DNA from: Hyphomicrobiales bacterium
GTDB lineage: Bacteria > Pseudomonadota > Alphaproteobacteria > Rhizobiales > Beijerinckiaceae
NCBI GenBank assembly: GCA_900470095.1
Contig: UBZM01000004.1
Span: forward strand, 32,794 to 96,793
Length of the DNA: 64,000 nucleotides
Reading direction: 5' to 3'
Of this stretch, positions 16,925-25,881 are shown one piece after another. Made by a program: the position numbers and the translations under genes. Below the pieces are notes generated by a model. The model was not told where the DNA came from. It saw only the letters and a list, made by a program, of their open reading frames with translations, and searched no databases. How positions within the stretch are numbered: position 1 is the stretch's first letter; every line of letters starts with the position of its first letter.

Positions 16925-17868
16925 GGGCGCCAGCCAGCCGTGCCCTGATCGCTTGGGATCGTCCAGGGCACGTCGTTTGAGAGCCGCCTGCTCAGGTAGT
17001 CCACAAGGGTCCGGACGCGGTGCGACAGGTGACGCGTCGGCGGATAGACGGCGTAGATCGTATCCGGCAGCGGCTCGTCATCGGGCAGGACGTGGATCAG
17101 CCGCCCCGCACGAACAGCATCGGCAGCAATGAACAGGGGCAGGACCGCAAGACCCAGCCCCGCAATGGCCAGATCGCGCATGACCTCGCCATTATTGGTA
17201 ACGAGATGGCTGCGTGTCACCACTGTGCGCGGACGCATGTCCGGAGCGACGGGGAGGAACTGCCAGAGGCGGCTGGCATGGGCATTGGCGTAGTCGATGC
17301 AGTTGTGCGCCGAGATCTCGTCGATGGTCTTCGGCAGCGATGTCTCCCGTGCATAGGCGGGGCTGCAGCAGACGATACGCCGGCTCTGGCACAGCTTTCG
17401 GGCAATGAGTGCGGAATCCGGCAGGCGGCCGATGCGGATCGCGAGGTCATAACCGCCCGCGACCAGATCCAGCATACGATCGTCGAGGTCGATCGCGAAT
17501 TCGATGCCGGGGTGAAATCGCGCGAAATCAGCCAGCATCGGACCAAGATGCAATGTCGCAAAGCTCATCGGCGCCGTCACACGCAGGCGTCCCTTCAGGG
17601 GGCCCGTACGATCGGTCACCACCTCGACCGCTTCATCGATGCTGCGCAGCGCCTCGCGCATATGGTCGTGGAACAGGGAGCCCTGCTCGGTGGGCGTGAC
17701 GCTGCGGGTCGAGCGGTGGAGAAGCGCGACGCCGAGCGCCTCTTCGAGGTCGCTGATGCGTTTGCTGACGACAGATTTCGACAGCTTCAGCTCGCTCGCC
17801 GCAGCCGTAATCCCGCCGGTTTCCACCACCTTGAGGAAAGTCAGCACATCGTCGAAACGCCAAGCCAT
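16921..17868 (-). CDS. LysR-family transcriptional regulator
   Basis: 315 aa from ATG at 17868 (MAWRFDDVLTFLKVVETGG); upstream codons are not LysR-like. The winged HTH includes ITAAASELKLSKSVVSKRISDLEEALGVALLHRSTR, and the effector domain matches the CrgA/AaeR-like subgroup (TAPMSFATLHLGP, HNCIDY, GLGLAVLPLF). A GTTC-N9-GAAC element overlaps its start codon and matches one in the pirin/hydrolase promoter, which suggests autoregulation and control of that pair. Confidence 0.9.
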   Translation of the reverse strand: MAWRFDDVLTFLKVVETGGITAAASELKLSKSVVSKRISDLEEALGVALLHRSTRSVTPTEQGSLFHDHMREALRSIDEAVEVVTDRTGPLKGRLRVTAPMSFATLHLGPMLADFARFHPGIEFAIDLDDRMLDLVAGGYDLAIRIGRLPDSALIARKLCQSRRIVCCSPAYARETSLPKTIDEISAHNCIDYANAHASRLWQFLPVAPDMRPRTVVTRSHLVTNNGEVMRDLAIAGLGLAVLPLFIAADAVRAGRLIHVLPDDEPLPDTIYAVYPPTRHLSHRVRTLVDYLSRRLSNDVPWTIPSDQGTAGWRP

Positions 17869-17869
17869 T

Positions 17870-17886
17870 GTTCGATGATAGCGAAC
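17870..17886. promoter_or_regulatory. Putative LysR operator GTTC-N9-GAAC (copy 2)
   Basis: GTTC (17870-17873) and GAAC (17883-17886) with 9 bp between, inside CCATTGTTCGA (17865-17875) shared with 15432-15442. It lies just upstream of and overlaps the start of the minus-strand LysR gene. Confidence 0.5.
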
Positions 17887-17942
17887 CATCACCCCATTGC
17901 GAATGGGCTTCGGCACCGTTTCAGTGGCGCAGCCTGCGCCTG

Positions 17943-18317
17943 CTACGGAACCGGTGTCGGTGCATAGGCCACAAAGCGCCATTCGCCGGCCTCTCGGATC
18001 CATACGGCAAGGTAGCGGTTGTTGAGAGACTTTGCGGTGCCGTTGACCGTAACCTCTGCCTTCATGACGCCGGTCACCAACGCCACATCCCCAAAGACCT
18101 TGATCTCCTGATCCTCATTGGAAATCGCGTGATAGTCGAAGAACTTCGCGCCGACCTTCTGTAGGTAGCTATCCTTGTCGTCGCGTACCGCGTTGGAATG
18201 CGTATAGGCGAGGTTTTCGGAGAGCATATCTCCAAGCGCGGCGAGATCCGCCTGCAGCATGGCATCATAACGCCGCTTCTCCAGTTGCTCGATTGCGCGG
18301 ATCGCCGGATCGGTCAT
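17943..18317 (-). CDS. NTF2-like / DUF4440 protein
   Basis: 124 aa. An N-terminal helix (RAIEQLEKRRYDAMLQADLAALGDMLSENL), then AYTHSNAVRDDKDSYL and beta-strands ending in YLAVWIREAGEWRFVAYAPTPV, the cone-shaped NTF2 fold of SnoaL/DUF4440 proteins. Known: the fold serves both as small enzymes and as binding modules. It lies 59 bp downstream of an SDR in the same orientation and probably ends the GntR-controlled left arm, or pairs with the LysR gene. Confidence 0.82.
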   Translation of the reverse strand: MTDPAIRAIEQLEKRRYDAMLQADLAALGDMLSENLAYTHSNAVRDDKDSYLQKVGAKFFDYHAISNEDQEIKVFGDVALVTGVMKAEVTVNGTAKSLNNRYLAVWIREAGEWRFVAYAPTPVP

Positions 18318-18376
18318 GAACTTGTCCTCGAATGTTCTGGGGCAGAGCCAAGTCTGGATTTTCAGAGTCGGGATCT

Positions 18377-19120
18377 TCAGATCGTCCGGCCGGCATCGAT
18401 CTTGAGATGCGTTCCGGTGAGATGTGGGAGCTGGTCGCTCAGGGCAAAGGCGACATAGCGTCCGAGCTCCCGCGCATCGACGACCTCGCCCATTGGCAGG
18501 CTGTTCGCCACCTGATCGAGATATCCGGGCATGGCACGTGTGGCATCGGTCGCCGTCGTGCCAGGGACGAGCGTGTTGACCCGGATACGGTGCGGCGCCA
18601 GCTCCAGCGCCAGCCCCTGCATGAGTGCGTGAACGCCGCCCTTGCTCGCGACATAGGGCAAGAGCCCGGACACCGGCCGCAGGGCGGTCGACGATCCAGT
18701 CGCGATGATGGAGCCGCCTCCACCTTGCCTCAGCATCACACGTGCAGCCTCCAGAACCGTCAGGAAGGTTCCGGTGAGATTGACGTCGAGGACCTGCTGC
18801 CAGTCATCCAGCGAGAGTTCCTCAACCGGTCTGCGCACGCCGATGATGCCGGCATTCGCCACGGCAGCATCGATGCGCCCAAAGCGCTCAATCGCTGCAG
18901 AAAACAATCGGGTGACAGCCGTCGCCTCTCTGATATCGGTCGCGACAGCCAGAGCGGGCCCCTCCGCGCTGCCAAGCACCGCCGCGACGTCCGCCAGCTT
19001 CCCTGTGTCGAGCCCGGCTACGACGAGGCTCGCGCCCTGCTCCGCACAGGCTTCCGCTACGGCCCGGCCGATGCCGGATTCCGCTCCGGTGACGACGATG
19101 ACTTTTCCGGAAAGCAACAC
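18377..19120 (-). CDS. SDR-family oxidoreductase (left arm of GntR cluster)
   Basis: 247 aa if translation starts at GTG 19120 (reads LLSGKVIVVTGAESGIG after the start), which has GGGAGAG upstream; a longer frame from 19177 gives a leader unlike SDRs. Seen: TGAESGIG, NAGI, catalytic YVASK, and LTGTHLKIDAGRTI at the end. Lies 72 bp downstream of an extradiol dioxygenase gene and probably reduces or oxidises an intermediate of the same aromatic pathway. Confidence 0.86.
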   Translation of the reverse strand: MLLSGKVIVVTGAESGIGRAVAEACAEQGASLVVAGLDTGKLADVAAVLGSAEGPALAVATDIREATAVTRLFSAAIERFGRIDAAVANAGIIGVRRPVEELSLDDWQQVLDVNLTGTFLTVLEAARVMLRQGGGGSIIATGSSTALRPVSGLLPYVASKGGVHALMQGLALELAPHRIRVNTLVPGTTATDATRAMPGYLDQVANSLPMGEVVDARELGRYVAFALSDQLPHLTGTHLKIDAGRTI

Positions 19121-19192
19121 ATCTCTCTCCCATCTCAGGATGTTCCCGAGCACCGTTACTGTGGACCTGACGTCCACAGCAGGCCGGACGAT

Positions 19193-20116
19193 TCAGCCGC
19201 GCGCGGAACCGTGCCCGGCGAAAGCAGCGAAATTGGTGTGGTGCTGGATCCACAGGCGCGGCGGCGGCGCGCCCCATCGGTTCACGACCTTGATATTGGT
19301 CAGGTCCGGATCGATATCGGCGACCTTTGGCTCATACCCGGTATCGTTGGCGATGACTTCCATCTCCGACGAACACTCCACCATGAAGCCTGCCGGATCG
19401 AGATAATAGGCGAAGAGATTGTCGCCGGCGCCGTGGCGCCCCGGCCCCCAGACAACAACGCGGTCCAAGGCGTCGAGCACGTCGCCCAGCCGCATGAAAT
19501 CGTTGAACTGGGCAAATTCCCAGGCGTAATGATGGATGCCCGGTCGCGCCCCCTTGACGATCCCGACCGTGTGATGCCGTCCGTCGGCGGCGCGGAGCCA
19601 GACCAGTTCACATCCCGACGTACGCTCCGAAATATTGAGGCCCAGCGTCTCGTGCAATTCACCATAGATCCGCCAGGGGTCGGGAGACGTCAGATTGACG
19701 TGACAAATGCCACGCGGATGAATCCCGGCCCCCGCATAGCGCCGCGGCTGGTCCGCCGGCATCGGCGTATGAACTTCGAAGACATGGCCATCGCTGGTCT
19801 CGAAGGTGACCGAGCGCTCGATGCATGGCAGCGACGGCTCGCGGGACAAGACCGTAAGCCCGACGGCGGAAGCGCGTGAGGCTGCGGCCTCGACCGCATC
19901 GCCATCCAGCGCCTCGAGGCCCACCGTCCGCGCTGCGTTGCCGGAAGCCTGATGCAACATCAGCTCCGCGCGACGGCCTGTCGCCGTCAACACGGCGCGC
20001 CCGTCATGATAATCGACGATGCGCAACCCGAGGACATTTTCTGCATCCTTTACGCATGCATCCAGATCCTCGACATTCAAGGCCATGTAGCTCTGGCGGG
20101 TAACCAGCGGCGTCAT
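19193..20116 (-). CDS. Extradiol ring-cleavage dioxygenase, VOC superfamily (left arm)
   Basis: 307 aa, typical of two-domain type I extradiol enzymes. Metal ligands by motif: His139 (CHVNL), His195/196 (IHHYAWEF) and Glu247 (FMVECS). Active-site helpers are also seen: His181/182 (HHTV), His228 (GPGRHGAGDN) and Tyr237/238 (YYLDP). Start ATG 20116 follows GGGAG. Known: these cleave catechols next to the hydroxyls using Fe(II) or Mn(II). A paralogue of nearly the same length lies at 27511-28425, the far end of the divergent arm. Confidence 0.88.
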   Translation of the reverse strand: MTPLVTRQSYMALNVEDLDACVKDAENVLGLRIVDYHDGRAVLTATGRRAELMLHQASGNAARTVGLEALDGDAVEAAASRASAVGLTVLSREPSLPCIERSVTFETSDGHVFEVHTPMPADQPRRYAGAGIHPRGICHVNLTSPDPWRIYGELHETLGLNISERTSGCELVWLRAADGRHHTVGIVKGARPGIHHYAWEFAQFNDFMRLGDVLDALDRVVVWGPGRHGAGDNLFAYYLDPAGFMVECSSEMEVIANDTGYEPKVADIDPDLTNIKVVNRWGAPPPRLWIQHHTNFAAFAGHGSARG

Positions 20117-20194
20117 GAGCGTAAACTCCCTCGTTCAGTCCATTTGTTTTGGGCTATTCTTGTTCTTGCTTGGATTCAGTGCGACGCGGCGCGG

Positions 20195-21052
20195 CTAGGC
20201 TGCGCTCGCCACAGCGACCTCGTCGCGCACCGGATTCCTGAGCACGCCGAGCCCTTCGATCTCGACCTCGCAAATGTCGCCATGCTTCATGAAGAGCGGC
20301 GGCTTGCGGGCAAATCCGACCCCGGCCGGCGTTCCAGTAATGATCAGATCGCCAGGCTCCAGCGTGATCGCCTCGCTGAGATAGAAGATCAGGTCGGCAA
20401 GCGGGAAAACCAGATCGCTGGTATTGGCGGACTGGACCACCACGCCATTGAGGCGCGTCTCGATCTTCAAGCCCTTGCCGCCCGGCGGCAACTCGTCGGC
20501 CGTGACGAATTCGGGACCGAACGCGCCGGTATCGTCGAAATTCTTGCCGACCGTCCATTGCGGTGACTTGAACTGGTAGTCCCTGATCGAGCCGTCGTTG
20601 AAGATCGAATAACCCGCGACATGGTCGAGCGCCGCTTCACGCGAGATATGCCGGCCGCCTCGCCCGATCACGGCCACGAGCTCGCCCTCGAAATCAAGCT
20701 GGGCCGACACCGCTGGGCGGACGATGGCTTCGCCATGGCCGATAAGGCTCGACGCAAAGCGCGGGAAGACGGCCGGATAGCTCGGAACGTCCTTGTAGGG
20801 GCTCTCGGCCGCGTGATCAACATAGTTCAATCCGACGCAAACGATCTTGGGCGGTCGGGCGATCGGCGGGAGAAAGCGAAGGCCGGCCTGGCCCAGTCGC
20901 TTGCCCCGCGGCGCATGGGCCAGCGCGGCAAGGGCGCCGGGGCCGTCCGCAAGAACTTTGCCGAGATCGATGGAGCCGAGATCGAAAAGTTCGGCGCCAT
21001 CACGGACGGCCAGCCCCGTCTGCTGACCCGAGACATAACTCACGTACCGCAT
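20195..21052 (-). CDS. Fumarylacetoacetate hydrolase-family protein
   Basis: 285 aa. AAGGAG lies six bases before ATG 21052, so the in-frame ATGs at 21058 and 21106 are not used. Seen: CVGLNYVDHAAES, the Mg ligands in DFEGELVAVIG, FNDGSIRDYQFKSPQWTVGKN, and ITGTPAGVGFARKP. Known: the family hydrolyses or hydrates/decarboxylates C-C bonds of ring-cleavage products. It sits between the GntR gene and the extradiol dioxygenase, as expected for a meta-cleavage pathway. Confidence 0.9.
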   Translation of the reverse strand: MRYVSYVSGQQTGLAVRDGAELFDLGSIDLGKVLADGPGALAALAHAPRGKRLGQAGLRFLPPIARPPKIVCVGLNYVDHAAESPYKDVPSYPAVFPRFASSLIGHGEAIVRPAVSAQLDFEGELVAVIGRGGRHISREAALDHVAGYSIFNDGSIRDYQFKSPQWTVGKNFDDTGAFGPEFVTADELPPGGKGLKIETRLNGVVVQSANTSDLVFPLADLIFYLSEAITLEPGDLIITGTPAGVGFARKPPLFMKHGDICEVEIEGLGVLRNPVRDEVAVASAA

Positions 21053-21109
21053 CGCCATCTCCTTGATTGGATGTCGAGACGGTAGCAGCCAAAATCCGGG
21101 CGTCAACAG

Positions 21110-21128
21110 ATTTTCGAATATCTTTGTC
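21110..21128. promoter_or_regulatory. GntR-site-like element upstream of FAA hydrolase gene
   Basis: Reads ATTTTCGAATATCTTTGTC, nearly identical over 19 bp to 21943-21961 (ATTTTCGAAAATATTTGAC). It lies in the 90-bp gap between the GntR gene and the FAA gene. Inferred: second binding site of the same GntR regulator or an internal promoter. Confidence 0.5.
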
Positions 21129-21142
21129 TCTGTCGATAATAT

Positions 21143-21892
21143 CTAGAGCTCGGCCGACAGCACCCCGTCCGCCGCGAGAAGGATCTGCACGGTCCGATCC
21201 AGGTGACGGCGGATGAGGAAGACGGCTGCATCCGAATCGCGTGCGAGCGCCGCCTCGGCGATCTCGCGATGTTCGGCGAGATGGTCGCGGGGCTCGCGCA
21301 GATACTGCACCGACAAGCGCCGATAGCGATCGGCCTGGTCGTATAATTGCTCGCGAAAATGAAGCATCCAGGGAGAGCCACAGGCCGAGACCAAGGTCAG
21401 GTGAAAGGCCCGATGGCGCTTCTCCCATTCAGCGTCGACGAGCCCGTCCGGTCCGAGCTTCGGCTTTTTGCTGAGCTCATGAAGGGAGGCGAGAATGCTG
21501 GATTCCCAGGCATCATCGCCCTTCTCGATCGACAACCTGACCCCCATGGCATCGAATTCCTTGCGCATGAAGGTGATGTCGAGAAGGTCGGACCTCGAGA
21601 CCGGAGCGACACGGAAGCCCTTGTGCTCCTCCAGAACGACTAGCCCGTCGGACGCCAGCTTCATCAGAGCCTCGCGCAGCGGGCTGAGGCCGATCTCGTA
21701 GAGTGCCCGCAATTCTTCGAAGCGGAGGCGCACGCCTGGCTTCAGTCGACATTCAAGAATGTCGCGCCGCAGCAGCTCGTAGATGCCCGACATCCGCGTA
21801 CGCCCCTTTGGCTCTTCATTCGCCTGACGAGCGAGCTCGCGCTGGGTTGGGCGGACCAGATTCAAGAGTGCCTCCATCCGGGACATCGACAT
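21143..21892 (-). CDS. GntR-family transcriptional regulator (FCD domain)
   Basis: 249 aa. Winged helix: IYELLRRDILECRLKPG..LRFEELRALYEIGLSPLREALMKLASDGLVV. The FCD effector half has the His/Asp pattern DAEWEKRHRAFHLTLVSACGSPW and LAEHREIAEAALARDSDAA, with a metal-binding His set typical of FadR-type FCD. Divergent from the LIV-type transporter; a 12-bp perfect palindrome lies 51 bp upstream of its start. Known: FCD regulators usually repress until an organic acid binds. Confidence 0.92.
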   Translation of the reverse strand: MSMSRMEALLNLVRPTQRELARQANEEPKGRTRMSGIYELLRRDILECRLKPGVRLRFEELRALYEIGLSPLREALMKLASDGLVVLEEHKGFRVAPVSRSDLLDITFMRKEFDAMGVRLSIEKGDDAWESSILASLHELSKKPKLGPDGLVDAEWEKRHRAFHLTLVSACGSPWMLHFREQLYDQADRYRRLSVQYLREPRDHLAEHREIAEAALARDSDAAVFLIRRHLDRTVQILLAADGVLSAEL

Positions 21893-21942
21893 CGTGACGC
21901 GGGTTTTACCACAGGCCTCATGAATATCACATGATATCTTTT

Positions 21943-21954
21943 ATTTTCGAAAAT
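21943..21954. promoter_or_regulatory. GntR operator candidate: perfect palindrome
   Basis: ATTTTCGAAAAT is an exact 12-bp palindrome in the divergent region between the GntR gene (start 21892) and the transporter binding protein (start 22039). It ends two bases before a TTGACA (21957-21962) that would be the -35 for rightward transcription, so a bound repressor would block it. The region is unusually AT-rich for this genome. Confidence 0.6.
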
Positions 21955-21956
21955 AT

Positions 21957-21962
21957 TTGACA
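21957..21962 (+). promoter_or_regulatory. Candidate -35 element for transporter operon
   Basis: TTGACA matches the sigma-70 -35 consensus. I see no convincing -10 at 16-18 bp, so the promoter is only partly recognisable. Confidence 0.3.
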
Positions 21963-22038
21963 TGACATGAAAATCTCGTAGCCTCCCTCTCAATCAAGGA
22001 GCGCGACCAGCGCCCAATCCAAGAGGGAGAAATCAGCT

Positions 22039-23184
22039 ATGGCTCTGCAAGCCTGTCGTTCGCTCATCGCGCTCGCGCCGACTGCCCTGTTGTCACTGTA
22101 TCCATTGCCCGCACTTGCCCAGACGACTGCAAGCAGGGAGCCGATCAAACTCGGCGCGGTGATCTCGGCCACGGGCGCCATTGCCGGCGTCGGCCTCCCT
22201 GAGCGGGAGGGCATTCTGCTTGCTCAGAAGACCTTGAATGCACGCGGCGGCGTGAACGGTCAGCCGATCGAGATCCTGATCGAGGACGACGCGTCGAGCC
22301 CGGATGTCGCCGTCAGCAAGGTCAACGCCCTGGTGCACTCTCACAAGGTCAAGGCGCTGATCGGCACCTCCGGCATCGCCCAGACCGTCGCAGTCGGCGG
22401 TATCACAGCGCCGCTGAAGCTGACCCAGATCGCCTTTTCGGGGCTGGGCCCCGCCGTCGAACGCGAGCGGACCTGCGTGTTCCACATCACGCCGTCACAG
22501 GAATTGAACGCGCGTGCGCTGCTCTCCTATGTGCGCGACATGAAAGCCAGCAAGGTCGGCGTCTTGCATGATTCCGGTTATGGGCAGGTTGTCTGGAACA
22601 GCATGAAGGATCTTGCCGGGGAATTCGGCGTCACCTGGTCCCAGGTCGAGAAATTCGAGATCGCAGCCACCGATCTGACAACGCAGGCCGCCAAGGTGAG
22701 AGCAAGCGCGCCGGAGGCCGTCATCGTCATATCGACGTCTCCGATGCCCTTCCGCAACGCGCGGCAGGTGAGGCTCACGGCGCCGATCATTTCCGTCCAC
22801 GGCACCGCGACCTATGACTACGTCAAGGCCATGGGCGATGCGGCCGACAACATCATCCATGCCGAGTTCCTGATCGCCGAAGACCCGCTGCCGCATCAGC
22901 GCGAGTTCGTGGACCTGTTCCAGAAGGAACACGGCCGGCTGCCGAAGCATTTCGAGGCCGCGGGCTGGGATGCCGTGATGTCACTGGCGCAGGCGCTCAA
23001 GACAGCCGGGCCCGATGCCGCGAACGAAGCCCTCTGCAGCGCCATGCGCCGTCCCTACCAAGGCGTCATGGCGAAATTCGACTTTTCTGCCCCCGATATG
23101 GGCGGGCTGACCCTCGCCAGCTTCAACTACTCGAAGCTGGTCAAGGGCAAGTTCACGCGCCTCGACTACTCCGCCGCCAAGTGA
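22039..23184 (+). CDS. LIV/HAAT-type ABC transporter substrate-binding protein
   Basis: 381 aa with signal peptide (LIALAPTALLSLYPLPALAQ). Mature sequence begins IKLGAVISATGAIAGVGLPEREGILLAQKTLNARGGVNG.., the LivK/Periplasmic_binding_6 pattern; later HGTATYDYVKAMGDAADNI and FDFSAPDMGG. Known: HAAT-family binding proteins deliver branched amino acids, and in soil bacteria often aromatic acids. Its place beside ring-cleavage genes favours an aromatic acid ligand (inference). Confidence 0.9.
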   Translation: MALQACRSLIALAPTALLSLYPLPALAQTTASREPIKLGAVISATGAIAGVGLPEREGILLAQKTLNARGGVNGQPIEILIEDDASSPDVAVSKVNALVHSHKVKALIGTSGIAQTVAVGGITAPLKLTQIAFSGLGPAVERERTCVFHITPSQELNARALLSYVRDMKASKVGVLHDSGYGQVVWNSMKDLAGEFGVTWSQVEKFEIAATDLTTQAAKVRASAPEAVIVISTSPMPFRNARQVRLTAPIISVHGTATYDYVKAMGDAADNIIHAEFLIAEDPLPHQREFVDLFQKEHGRLPKHFEAAGWDAVMSLAQALKTAGPDAANEALCSAMRRPYQGVMAKFDFSAPDMGGLTLASFNYSKLVKGKFTRLDYSAAK

Positions 23185-23235
23185 CCGTGGAGGAGCAGGT
23201 GCCGAGCGCCTGCCTTCCCTACCGGACCTCTCATC

Positions 23236-24123
23236 ATGTCAGCCAGTCTCGTCATGCAGGCGATCCTGTCCGGGATCACCAACGGCTTCGTCTATGCGCT
23301 GATCGGCATAGGCCTCGCCGTGATCTTCAAGGGCACCCAGATCATCAACGCGATGCAGGGCGAATTCGCCGTGATCGGCGCGATGGTCACCGTCTTCGCA
23401 CTGGAGCCCGCCGGCCTGCCCTATGGCCTCTCGATCCTTCTGGGCGTCATCTCCGGAGCGGCCGCCGGTGTCATCATTGATCGCCTGTTCGTGCAGCCGA
23501 TGATGCGCCAGCGCGCAGGCGAGGAGAGCTTCTTGCTGCTCACCATCGGCCTGGCGGTCACGCTCTCGGCGGCAGTGCTCTATCTCGCAGGCCGCAACTC
23601 CTATCTTCTGCCGAGCTGGGGCGAAGAAGGCGTCATCGAGATCCTCGATGCCTTCCTGCAGATCCAGGCCCTCTGGCTCATCGGTACAGCGATCATCGTG
23701 GTCGTCGGTCTGCGCCTCTTCTACGGCAGGACGTTGCTCGGGCTGTCGATGATGGCGGCGTCCATGGATCCCGACGGCGCGGCCACAAACGGCATCAATG
23801 TGCGCCGGATGCGCTCTCTGACTTTCCTGCTCGGCGGCACGATCGGCGCGATCGCGGGTATCCTTGTCGCTCCCCTGGTTGCGGTGAACTACCACATGGG
23901 CATAGCCCTGACCCTCAAGGGCTTTGCAGCCGCCATCCTTGGTGGGCTGAGCAACCCGCTCGGAGCGGTGCTGGGCGGCGTCACGCTTGGGCTGCTCGAA
24001 TCCCTCGCCGTCGTCGGTTTTCCCTCCGGCTACAAGGACGTGATCGCGCTCGCGATGATGATCGTCATCATGATCGTCATGCCGAACGGCCTGCTGGGTC
24101 GCGTCGGACGGATCGGGGGCTAG
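23236..24123 (+). CDS. Branched-chain amino acid-type ABC permease (LivH-like)
   Basis: 295 aa, about eight membrane segments. Seen: ILSGITNGFVYALIGIGLAVIFKGTQIINAMQGEFAVIGAM, the LivH start, and GFAAAILGGLSNPLGAVLGG, the conserved EAA-like loop. 51 bp after the binding-protein gene and 4 bp before the LivM-like gene, so one operon. Confidence 0.92.
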   Translation: MSASLVMQAILSGITNGFVYALIGIGLAVIFKGTQIINAMQGEFAVIGAMVTVFALEPAGLPYGLSILLGVISGAAAGVIIDRLFVQPMMRQRAGEESFLLLTIGLAVTLSAAVLYLAGRNSYLLPSWGEEGVIEILDAFLQIQALWLIGTAIIVVVGLRLFYGRTLLGLSMMAASMDPDGAATNGINVRRMRSLTFLLGGTIGAIAGILVAPLVAVNYHMGIALTLKGFAAAILGGLSNPLGAVLGGVTLGLLESLAVVGFPSGYKDVIALAMMIVIMIVMPNGLLGRVGRIGG

Positions 24124-24127
24124 AGCC

Positions 24128-25075
24128 ATGAATAAGCTGCGCCGATCTCTGTTGCTTCTTCTGCTCGTCCTGGCCTGGGCCCTCGCGCCGCTCCTGCTGT
24201 CGCGGCATCTGATCGATCTCTTCGTGTTCGCCGGCCTGTTCACCATCGGCGGGCTCGGTGTCGGGCTGCTGCTCGGTCAGTGTGGCATCGTCAATCTGGC
24301 CCAGGCTCTGTTCTACGGCATCGGCGCGTACAGCTCGGCCTATGTCACGGTTCAGCTCGGCCTGCCGAGCCTGACCGGGTTCCTGGCGGGAATGCTGGCA
24401 AGCGCGTTGATTGCCATCGCCGTTGGCTGGCCGGTCCTGCGCCTGACCGGCTTCTTTCTCGCCCTGGCAACGCTTGCCCTCAGCCTGATCGGCAATGTCC
24501 TGTTCTTCGAATGGGACTGGCTGACCGGCGGCACGCTCGGCATCGGTGGCATTCCCAAGCTCAGCATCTTCGGCTTCGCCTTCGATACGCCGGAGCGGGT
24601 CTACTATCTCGTCTGGCCGATCGCGATCCTCGTGCTGCTCCTCGCCGACAACCTCGTCCGTGGGCGTCCGGGCCTTGCCATGCGCGCCATGCGCGATGCC
24701 GCCCCAGCCGCAGAAGTGCTCGGCGTCGACATGCACCGTCTCAAGACCGCGATGTTCGTCATCTGCGCCATGCTCGGTTCGCTCGCCGGATCGCTCTTCG
24801 CACACTATGTTTCCTATATCAGCGTGCAGAGCTTCACCGTCGAACGCTCGATCGCCTTCCTCCTGATCCCGGTCGTCGCCGGCTCGGCATCGGTTTGGGG
24901 GATCATCGCCGGCGCGCTGTTCGTCACCTTCATCCCCGAACTGCTCAGCGGCTTCGGCGACATTCACCAGGTTCTGTTCGGGCTGGCGCTGGTGCTGGTC
25001 GTCACCCTTTTGCCGGATGGGCTGATCGGAGGCGCAGATCGCCTCGCGCAACTCCTGAAACGGAGGATGGCGTGA
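24128..25075 (+). CDS. Branched-chain amino acid-type ABC permease (LivM-like)
   Basis: 315 aa, eight to ten membrane segments. Seen: GGLGVGLLLGQCGIVNLAQALFYGIGAY, the LivM opening, GRPGLAMRAMRDAAPAAEVLGVD, and SVWGIIAGALFVTFIPELL. Its stop overlaps the ATG of the next gene (ATGA arrangement at 25072-25077), indicating translational coupling. Confidence 0.92.
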   Translation: MNKLRRSLLLLLLVLAWALAPLLLSRHLIDLFVFAGLFTIGGLGVGLLLGQCGIVNLAQALFYGIGAYSSAYVTVQLGLPSLTGFLAGMLASALIAIAVGWPVLRLTGFFLALATLALSLIGNVLFFEWDWLTGGTLGIGGIPKLSIFGFAFDTPERVYYLVWPIAILVLLLADNLVRGRPGLAMRAMRDAAPAAEVLGVDMHRLKTAMFVICAMLGSLAGSLFAHYVSYISVQSFTVERSIAFLLIPVVAGSASVWGIIAGALFVTFIPELLSGFGDIHQVLFGLALVLVVTLLPDGLIGGADRLAQLLKRRMA

Positions 25076-25878
25076 TGAGTGGCGTCGTCGAACTGCAGTC
25101 ATTGCCCTCGAGGCCTCCCCATCTGCCGGCGACCCTCGAATTATCGGGGATCGCCCATAGCTTCGGCGGCTTCAAGGTGCTGAGCGACGTCAATTTCGCG
25201 GTTCCGCAGGGCCAGATCGTCGGGTTGATCGGGCCGAACGGATCAGGAAAGAGCACCTGCTTCAATATCGTCTCCGGCTTCCTGAGCCCCAAGGCGGGCC
25301 GGGTTCTGCTGTCGGGGCGCGACATGGCTGCCGACAGCATCCAGGCGCGCACCCGTCAGGGCCTGATGCGCACCTTCCAGACGCCGAAAGTGTTCGAGCG
25401 CATGTCGGTGCTGGAAAATGTGATGGTCGGCCTGCACAAGGACGGGCGCAGCGGCATTCTTGCCAGCATGCTGCGCACTCCCTCTGCGCGGCGCGAGCTC
25501 GATCGGTTACGCAATACTGCCGAAGGCGCCTGCCGCAAGTTCGGGCTCGGCAAACTCCTGGATGCGCAGACCGGTCGCCTGCCGGCTGGCCAGCGCCGCG
25601 TCGTCGAGCTTGCCCGCGCCTATGTCGGGGCGCCGCGACTGCTGCTGCTCGACGAGCCCTCGTCGGGCCTCAACACCGAGGAAATCGAGCAATTGCGCGG
25701 CTGGATCGCGATGCTCAACAGCGAGGGCATGACCATCCTGCTGGTGAGCCACGACATGGGCCTGATGACGATCGCCGACACCGTGCACGCTCTCTATTTC
25801 GGCGAGATCATCGCGTCTGGGCCTATGACCGCAATCCAGGCCGATCCCCGCGTGCGCGAAGCCTATCTGGGAGGCTGA
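25075..25878 (+). CDS. LivG-like ABC ATP-binding protein
   Basis: 267 aa. Start at ATG 25075 overlapping the LivM stop; the open frame upstream is a shadow of LivM. Walker A GPNGSGKST, Q-loop RTFQTPKVFERMSVLENVM, signature in RLPAGQRRVVELARAY (usual LSGG replaced by LPAG, common in LivG), Walker B LLLLDEPSSGL, H-loop LVSHDM. Energises the LivHM-like permease. Confidence 0.92.
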   Translation: MSGVVELQSLPSRPPHLPATLELSGIAHSFGGFKVLSDVNFAVPQGQIVGLIGPNGSGKSTCFNIVSGFLSPKAGRVLLSGRDMAADSIQARTRQGLMRTFQTPKVFERMSVLENVMVGLHKDGRSGILASMLRTPSARRELDRLRNTAEGACRKFGLGKLLDAQTGRLPAGQRRVVELARAYVGAPRLLLLDEPSSGLNTEEIEQLRGWIAMLNSEGMTILLVSHDMGLMTIADTVHALYFGEIIASGPMTAIQADPRVREAYLGG

Positions 25879-25881
25879 GCG

